A DNA stretch of 51,362 nt from Streptosporangiaceae bacterium (lineage in GTDB: Bacteria > Actinomycetota > Actinomycetes > Streptosporangiales > Streptosporangiaceae): the NCBI GenBank assembly GCA_030040155.1, contig JASHUG010000046.1, forward strand, positions 1-51,362, read 5' to 3'. Within the stretch, counting starts at the first letter, position 1; each line of letters begins with the position of its first letter. The position numbers and the translations under genes are program-made. Positions 47,199 to 51,362 of this stretch are shown one piece after another. The notes under the pieces are model-generated. The model had not been told where the DNA came from. It searched no databases and saw only the letters and a list, made by a program, of their open reading frames with translations.

Positions 47199-47231
47199 TC
47201 AGATCAGCCGAAGGGCTGCGGGAGGCGTGTG

Positions 47232-48446
47232 ATGTCAGCTAGCGGCGGTAGCGGGACGGCGGCTGCGCTTCGCGCGCAGTCCGCGGCGCACAGCGCGCAC
47301 AACTATCACCCCCTGCCGGTGGTGATCTGCGAAGCCGAGAGCGCTTGGGTGACCGACGTCGACGGCCGCCGTTACCTGGACATGCTGGCGGCCTACTCGG
47401 CCATCAACTTCGGGCACCGCCATCCGCGCCTGGTCGCGGCTGCCCAGCGTCAGCTGGAGCGTGTCACGCTTGTCAGCCGCGCTTTCGAGCACGACCAGTT
47501 CGGCCCGTTCTGCGCCGAACTGGCGGCGCTGGCCGGCATGGAGATGGTCCTGCCGATGAACACCGGCGCCGAGGCTGTCGAGACCGCGATCAAGACCGCG
47601 CGCAAGTGGGGTTACGAGGTCAAGGGCGTGCCGGACGGCGAGGCCGTCATCATCGTCTTTGACGGCAACTTCCATGGCCGGACGACCACGATCGTCAGCT
47701 TCTCGACCGACCCCGATGCCAGGGATGGCTTCGGGCCGTACACGCCGGGCTTCCGGATCCTGCCCTACGGCGACATCGAGGCGCTGGCAGCGGCGATGGA
47801 CGACCGTGTCGTGGCGGTCCTCGCCGAGCCCATCCAGGGCGAGGCCGGGGTCCTGGTGCCGCCGTCCGGGTTCTTGACCGGGGTCCGTGAGCTGTGCACC
47901 GCGCACGGGGCACTGCTGGTTGCCGACGAGATCCAGTCGGGTCTCGGCCGGACCGGGACGACGTTCGCTTGCGAGCACGAGGACGTCGTCCCTGACATGT
48001 ACGTCCTCGGCAAAGCGCTGGGCGGCGGCATCGTGCCAGTTTCCGCCGTGGTGTCCTCCAGCGACGTGCTGGGCGTGTTCAAGCCGGGCCAGCACGGGTC
48101 CACGTTCGGCGGCAATCCCCTGGCCTGCGCGGTCGCACGCGAGGTCATCGCGATGCTGTCCACCGGCGAGTACCAGGAGCGGTCGGCCAAGCTGGGCGCG
48201 CACATGCATGACCGGCTCAACGCGCTGCCGGAGAGCAAGGTGCGCGAGGTTCGCGGCCGTGGCCTGTGGGCGGGCATCGAGTTCGCTGACCTGCCTGGCC
48301 GCGAAGCGTGCGAGAGACTCGCTGACCGCGGTGTGCTGGCCAAGGACACGCACGGGTCCACCATCAGGCTCGCACCGCCGCTGGTCGTCAGCGAGGAGGA
48401 CCTGGACTGGGCTATCGACCAGGTCGAGGCCATCGTCCGGGCCTGA
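47232..48446 (+). CDS. rocD: Ornithine aminotransferase
   Basis: 404 residues, class III PLP aminotransferase. It converts ornithine and 2-oxoglutarate to glutamate-5-semialdehyde and glutamate. Features: NTGAEAVETAIKTARKW (110-126), GNFHGRT (145-151), Asp232 (ADEIQSGLGRTG) and Schiff-base Lys261 (LGKALGGG). ATG 47232 has GGGAGG six bases upstream and is preferred over the adjacent GTG. It is in an operon with the arginine dihydrolase-like gene, so arginine would go to ornithine and then to proline or glutamate. It converges with the LuxR regulator gene 13 bases away. Confidence 0.93.
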   Translation: MSASGGSGTAAALRAQSAAHSAHNYHPLPVVICEAESAWVTDVDGRRYLDMLAAYSAINFGHRHPRLVAAAQRQLERVTLVSRAFEHDQFGPFCAELAALAGMEMVLPMNTGAEAVETAIKTARKWGYEVKGVPDGEAVIIVFDGNFHGRTTTIVSFSTDPDARDGFGPYTPGFRILPYGDIEALAAAMDDRVVAVLAEPIQGEAGVLVPPSGFLTGVRELCTAHGALLVADEIQSGLGRTGTTFACEHEDVVPDMYVLGKALGGGIVPVSAVVSSSDVLGVFKPGQHGSTFGGNPLACAVAREVIAMLSTGEYQERSAKLGAHMHDRLNALPESKVREVRGRGLWAGIEFADLPGREACERLADRGVLAKDTHGSTIRLAPPLVVSEEDLDWAIDQVEAIVRA

Positions 48447-48459
48447 CCGCCACCGCCGG

Positions 48460-51362
48460 CTAGCCGGGAGCTACCGTCTCGAACAACCTGAGCCGGGTTG
48501 CGATGGCCGCCGCCTCACCGCGGCTCGCGGCGCCCAGCTTGGCGAGGACGTTCGAAACGTGCGCGCTCACTGTCTTGACGGAGATGAGCAGATCCGTCGC
48601 GATCGCGGCGTTGGTCATTCCCGCGCAGATGAGCCGCAGCACCTCCGACTCGCGCTGAGTGAGGCCGAGCCCAGCCGGACCGAGCCCAGCCGGACCCGGC
48701 CGGGCCGTGGCCGGCAGCCGGATGCGGCCGCGCTGAGCCAGGAGGCTGACCTGCTCCAGCAGCGGCCTGGCCCGCAGACGCCCGGCCGCTTCGGCAGCAC
48801 CAGCCAGGGCCGATCCCGCCATCTTGCGATCCCCGTGCATGGCGAGCGCCGCCTCGCCCAGCCGGTACAGGGCGACGGCCTGCCGGTACGGCTCGCCGAG
48901 CGCGTCCCTGGCCAGTGCCACTTGCTGCCAGAACGCCGGCAGATCACCGCCGCCGGCGCCCGACTGGAACCGGGTATCGGCTCGGCGGGCCTCGGCCTGG
49001 AACGTCAGTTTCTCCGCGACCTGCGCCGCGCCCTCGGCCGCGAGCCCGGCCTCCTGCTCGCGCGCAGCGGCGAGCACCGACTGAGCCTGCTTCAGGTCGG
49101 CATCGGTCCTATTCGCCGCAGGCAGCCAAGCCAGATCCGCGGCCGCCCTGGCCGCGACCACTAGCAGCGGCCAGCCGTAACGCGGGGCAGCCAGCAGGTC
49201 GTACGACCCAAGCGTCGATGCAGCCGCGCTCAGCGCTGCCAGAATCTGGCCCTCGGCGGCAAGCAACTCGATCTCCAGCCGGGCAACAGGAAGCTGCGCC
49301 GCGGGCTGGAAGGACCGACTGGCCAGCAGGTCCTGCGCGGCCGACAGCGCCTCCCTGGCACCGCCGAGATCACCACGCCATAGCGCCAGGTCGCCCGCTA
49401 GTCGCTGCAGCGAGTAGCGGTGGTATTGGTTCGACGTCAGTGCCCGCGACAGCACGGAAGCGGCCTCGTCCCACTCACCCATCATCAGCAGGGGCTCGAC
49501 CAGGTTGACCGTCAGGACCAAGCCAGAGGTGCGGCTCAGCCCGTACCGCTGCGCTTCCTCGAGGCCGCTGCGCGCCGCCCGGGCCGCCCTGGCATGCTCG
49601 CCCATCCCTTCCAGCAGATGCGACTCGTTGATCGCCGCTTCCAGCAGCTCGTGGCAGTCACGGGCGCTGCCGGCCACGATACGTGCGAGCGCGAGCAGCT
49701 CCAGCGCGGCGGTTCGCTGACTCAGCGAAGCAGCGCCAGACTCGGTCTCCAGCATGGCCAGGCAGTTGAGCGCCGCCGCCTGCGTGCACAGGTCGCCAGC
49801 GCGGTGGGCGATCGCAAGCGCTTCCTCGGCCGAATGCCGCGCCTGCGGGTCACCGGTCTTGCGCTGTTGCCTGGCCAGGCTGGCCAGAACCCGGCCGCGC
49901 TCCCGTTCGTGAGCGTCATCGGCGACCAAGTCGAGCGCCATCCGCAGGTCCTCGATGCTGCACTCAATTCGCTGCGATCCCCGCAGCGCGCTGCGGCGCT
50001 CAAGCAGCATTGCGGCCCTGGCGGGCTCGCGGTCGGCGTCGAGTTCATTGAGAGCCGCCGTGGCGAAGGCGATGCCGCGCGCCTCGTCACCAGTGGCGTG
50101 CGCCGCCCGCATGGCCTCCTCGAGAACGCGGACATGGTCGACCCCGATGCGCTCGGCTGCGTCGGGGATGGCGTCCCAGAGCTCGAGTACCCGGCTCAGC
50201 ATGGCCTGGTACTCGGCATAAGCCAGTGCCGTCCTGGCCGTGGCGGCTGCCCGCCACGCGCTGATCAGCGCGCAGCTGACATCGCGCGCGGAGTACCAGT
50301 GATGGGCCTCCTCGATGGCGGCCCGGCCGGCCGGCACCAGCGAAGGGTCGGCTGAGATCGCTTCGGCATACCGCCCGTGCAGGCGGTTGCGCTCGCCCGG
50401 CAGCAGGTCGTCGTGCATGACTTCGCGGATGAGGGCGTGCCGGAACTGGTATCCGCCGGAGTCCGCCAGCAGCACGTTGGCCGCCACCGCCGGTCTTAGC
50501 GCACGGGCAATCTCCGCGTCGCCGAGGCCGCTGACGGCCGCCAGTAGCCGCACCTCGATCCGCTCGCCGCCACCGCTGGCCGTGCGCAATAGCTCACTGG
50601 TTTCCTCCGGCAGCCGGTCCACGTTCGCGAGCACCAGGTCACGTAGCGACCGGGGCAGGTCGGTGTCACCGCCGAGCAACTGCTCGACGAACATCGGATT
50701 ACCCTCGCTGCGCCGGAAGACCCGCTCGGCCAGGGCCGGCTCGGGAACGCGACCGAGGATCGCGGCGATCTGCGCGCCGGCCTCTTGCCTGCTCAGCCGG
50801 GGCAGCTCTACGCGCTGCACCCAGGCGATCCGGTCAAGCTCGACCAGGAACGGGCACAGCGGATGCGCACGGTGCACCTCGTCGGATCGGAACGTGACAA
50901 CGATCATCACGCCACTGAGGGTGCGCTGATTTCCGATGAGGAACGTCAGCAAGTCCCTGGTTGACTGGTCCGCCCAGTGCACGTCCTCGACTACCAGGAC
51001 GACCGGTCCGGTATCCGCCAGCCGTCCGAAGAGCCCAAGCAGCTGCTCGAAGAGCCGCGCCCGTGCCTCGCCCGTGTCGACCTCGTCGTCTTTCCGCCCG
51101 GCCCCGCCGAGCTCGGGGAGCAACCGCGCCAGCTCACCGGATGCCTGGCCGGGCAGCAGCTCGGCCACTGCGGCCGCGCCGAGATCACGAATGAGCCGCC
51201 TGAGCACGGCGGCGAACGGCGCGAACGGCAGCCCCGCCGCGCCGAGTTCCAGGCAGGCTCCGGCCAGCACCCGGCCAGTCGTCCCGTCTTCGCCGGCCCG
51301 CGCGGCCCTATTGGCGAACTCGCTGACCAGCCGCGATTTGCCGATGCCAGCCTCGCCGCCGA
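48460..51362 (-). CDS. Large ATP-binding LuxR regulator (LAL type), N-terminus beyond the window
   Basis: At least 966 residues; the start lies past the right edge. The first visible codons give GGEAGIGKSR, a Walker A motif of the AAA/STAND module, followed by VVLVVEDVHWADQSTRDLLT (Walker B region). A long helical, TPR-like middle follows, and the C-terminus is a LuxR helix-turn-helix (LTQRESEVLRLICAGMTNAA, LLISVKTVSAHVSNVLAKLG). LAL/MalT-like proteins are ATP-dependent activators, often of antibiotic or sugar gene clusters. Its targets are not in view. It converges with rocD; the palindrome CCGGCTAGCCGG at 48456-48467 spans its stop. Confidence 0.92.
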   Translation of the reverse strand, partial: GGEAGIGKSRLVSEFANRAARAGEDGTTGRVLAGACLELGAAGLPFAPFAAVLRRLIRDLGAAAVAELLPGQASGELARLLPELGGAGRKDDEVDTGEARARLFEQLLGLFGRLADTGPVVLVVEDVHWADQSTRDLLTFLIGNQRTLSGVMIVVTFRSDEVHRAHPLCPFLVELDRIAWVQRVELPRLSRQEAGAQIAAILGRVPEPALAERVFRRSEGNPMFVEQLLGGDTDLPRSLRDLVLANVDRLPEETSELLRTASGGGERIEVRLLAAVSGLGDAEIARALRPAVAANVLLADSGGYQFRHALIREVMHDDLLPGERNRLHGRYAEAISADPSLVPAGRAAIEEAHHWYSARDVSCALISAWRAAATARTALAYAEYQAMLSRVLELWDAIPDAAERIGVDHVRVLEEAMRAAHATGDEARGIAFATAALNELDADREPARAAMLLERRSALRGSQRIECSIEDLRMALDLVADDAHERERGRVLASLARQQRKTGDPQARHSAEEALAIAHRAGDLCTQAAALNCLAMLETESGAASLSQRTAALELLALARIVAGSARDCHELLEAAINESHLLEGMGEHARAARAARSGLEEAQRYGLSRTSGLVLTVNLVEPLLMMGEWDEAASVLSRALTSNQYHRYSLQRLAGDLALWRGDLGGAREALSAAQDLLASRSFQPAAQLPVARLEIELLAAEGQILAALSAAASTLGSYDLLAAPRYGWPLLVVAARAAADLAWLPAANRTDADLKQAQSVLAAAREQEAGLAAEGAAQVAEKLTFQAEARRADTRFQSGAGGGDLPAFWQQVALARDALGEPYRQAVALYRLGEAALAMHGDRKMAGSALAGAAEAAGRLRARPLLEQVSLLAQRGRIRLPATARPGPAGLGPAGLGLTQRESEVLRLICAGMTNAAIATDLLISVKTVSAHVSNVLAKLGAASRGEAAAIATRLRLFETVAPG

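Noticed and set aside
47235-48353. 372-codon open frame opposite rocD
   Set aside because: Antisense to a complete PLP aminotransferase with active-site Asp and Lys; no domain in the opposing translation.

Overview
The window is a piece of a high-GC actinobacterial chromosome. Almost every gene shows the strong third-position G/C preference, GTG/TTG starts and purine-rich ribosome binding sites typical of Actinomycetota. Gene content and order match that phylum. The block sigE - anti-sigma factor - (RseB-like) - htrA - tatB facing mrp, with a SAM methyltransferase divergent from sigE, mirrors the Mycobacterium tuberculosis Rv1220c-Rv1229c neighbourhood. DUF3117, tag, LOG, dapD, ferredoxin and dapC follow as in M. 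tuberculosis and Streptomyces. A whiJ/abaA-type cassette (HTH-DUF5753 regulator, DUF397, ATPase) and a very large LuxR-type ATPase regulator point to a filamentous, Streptomyces- or Streptosporangiales-like organism. No rRNA, tRNA, CRISPR array, insertion sequence or phage gene was recognised; the window looks chromosomal.

Layout. 1-5.1 kb: end of a secreted protein, an amino-sugar pair (SIS-domain enzyme, nagA), an alpha/beta hydrolase and Ku. 5.2-18.3 kb: small acidic protein, TetR regulator, DUF3107, ferritin-like protein, DEAD-box helicase, alpha/beta hydrolase, RecB-like nuclease, metallo-beta-lactamase-fold protein, PHP phosphoesterase, zinc-ribbon DUF6758, Nudix hydrolase, LtrA, CitE-like lyase, a small helical protein and Mrp. 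18.4-24.2 kb: the envelope-stress operon sigE-rseA-rseB-htrA-tatB and a divergent methyltransferase. 24.2-27.0 kb: pepA, DUF3117 (55 codons) and an enoyl-CoA hydratase. 27.1-30.4 kb: the whiJ-like cassette with two DUF397 genes and a gene-poor, less GC-rich stretch. 30.4-36.5 kb: tag, a small membrane protein, LOG, dapD, a lysozyme-fold-like membrane protein, ferredoxin, dapC and DUF2087. 36.6-41.3 kb: an ECF sigma factor coupled to a membrane protein, a GNAT protein, and a 620-residue protein that fuses a sigma-region-2-like domain to a membrane helix and a large extracytoplasmic domain. 41.4-44.5 kb: a DrrAB-type exporter, a GYD protein and a MarR regulator. 44.7-51.4 kb: a CysRS-like enzyme, an arginine dihydrolase-like enzyme with ornithine aminotransferase, and a truncated LAL regulator.

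How the genes work together. sigE, rseA and rseB are joined by ATGA stop/start overlaps, and a sequence fitting the SigE-type promoter consensus lies upstream, so the block reads as an autoregulated envelope-stress circuit whose outputs are a membrane HtrA protease and a Tat component. The whiJ-like cassette carries two near-identical 13-bp palindromes, one before the regulator and one before the ATPase, which may be its operators. dapD and dapC supply the succinylase branch of lysine/diaminopimelate synthesis. The amidinotransferase-fold enzyme and RocD probably form a short route from arginine through ornithine to glutamate semialdehyde. The observations I rate highest are the transmembrane sigma-like fusion protein, the shared palindromes, the SigE-type promoter, and the arginine dihydrolase reassignment.
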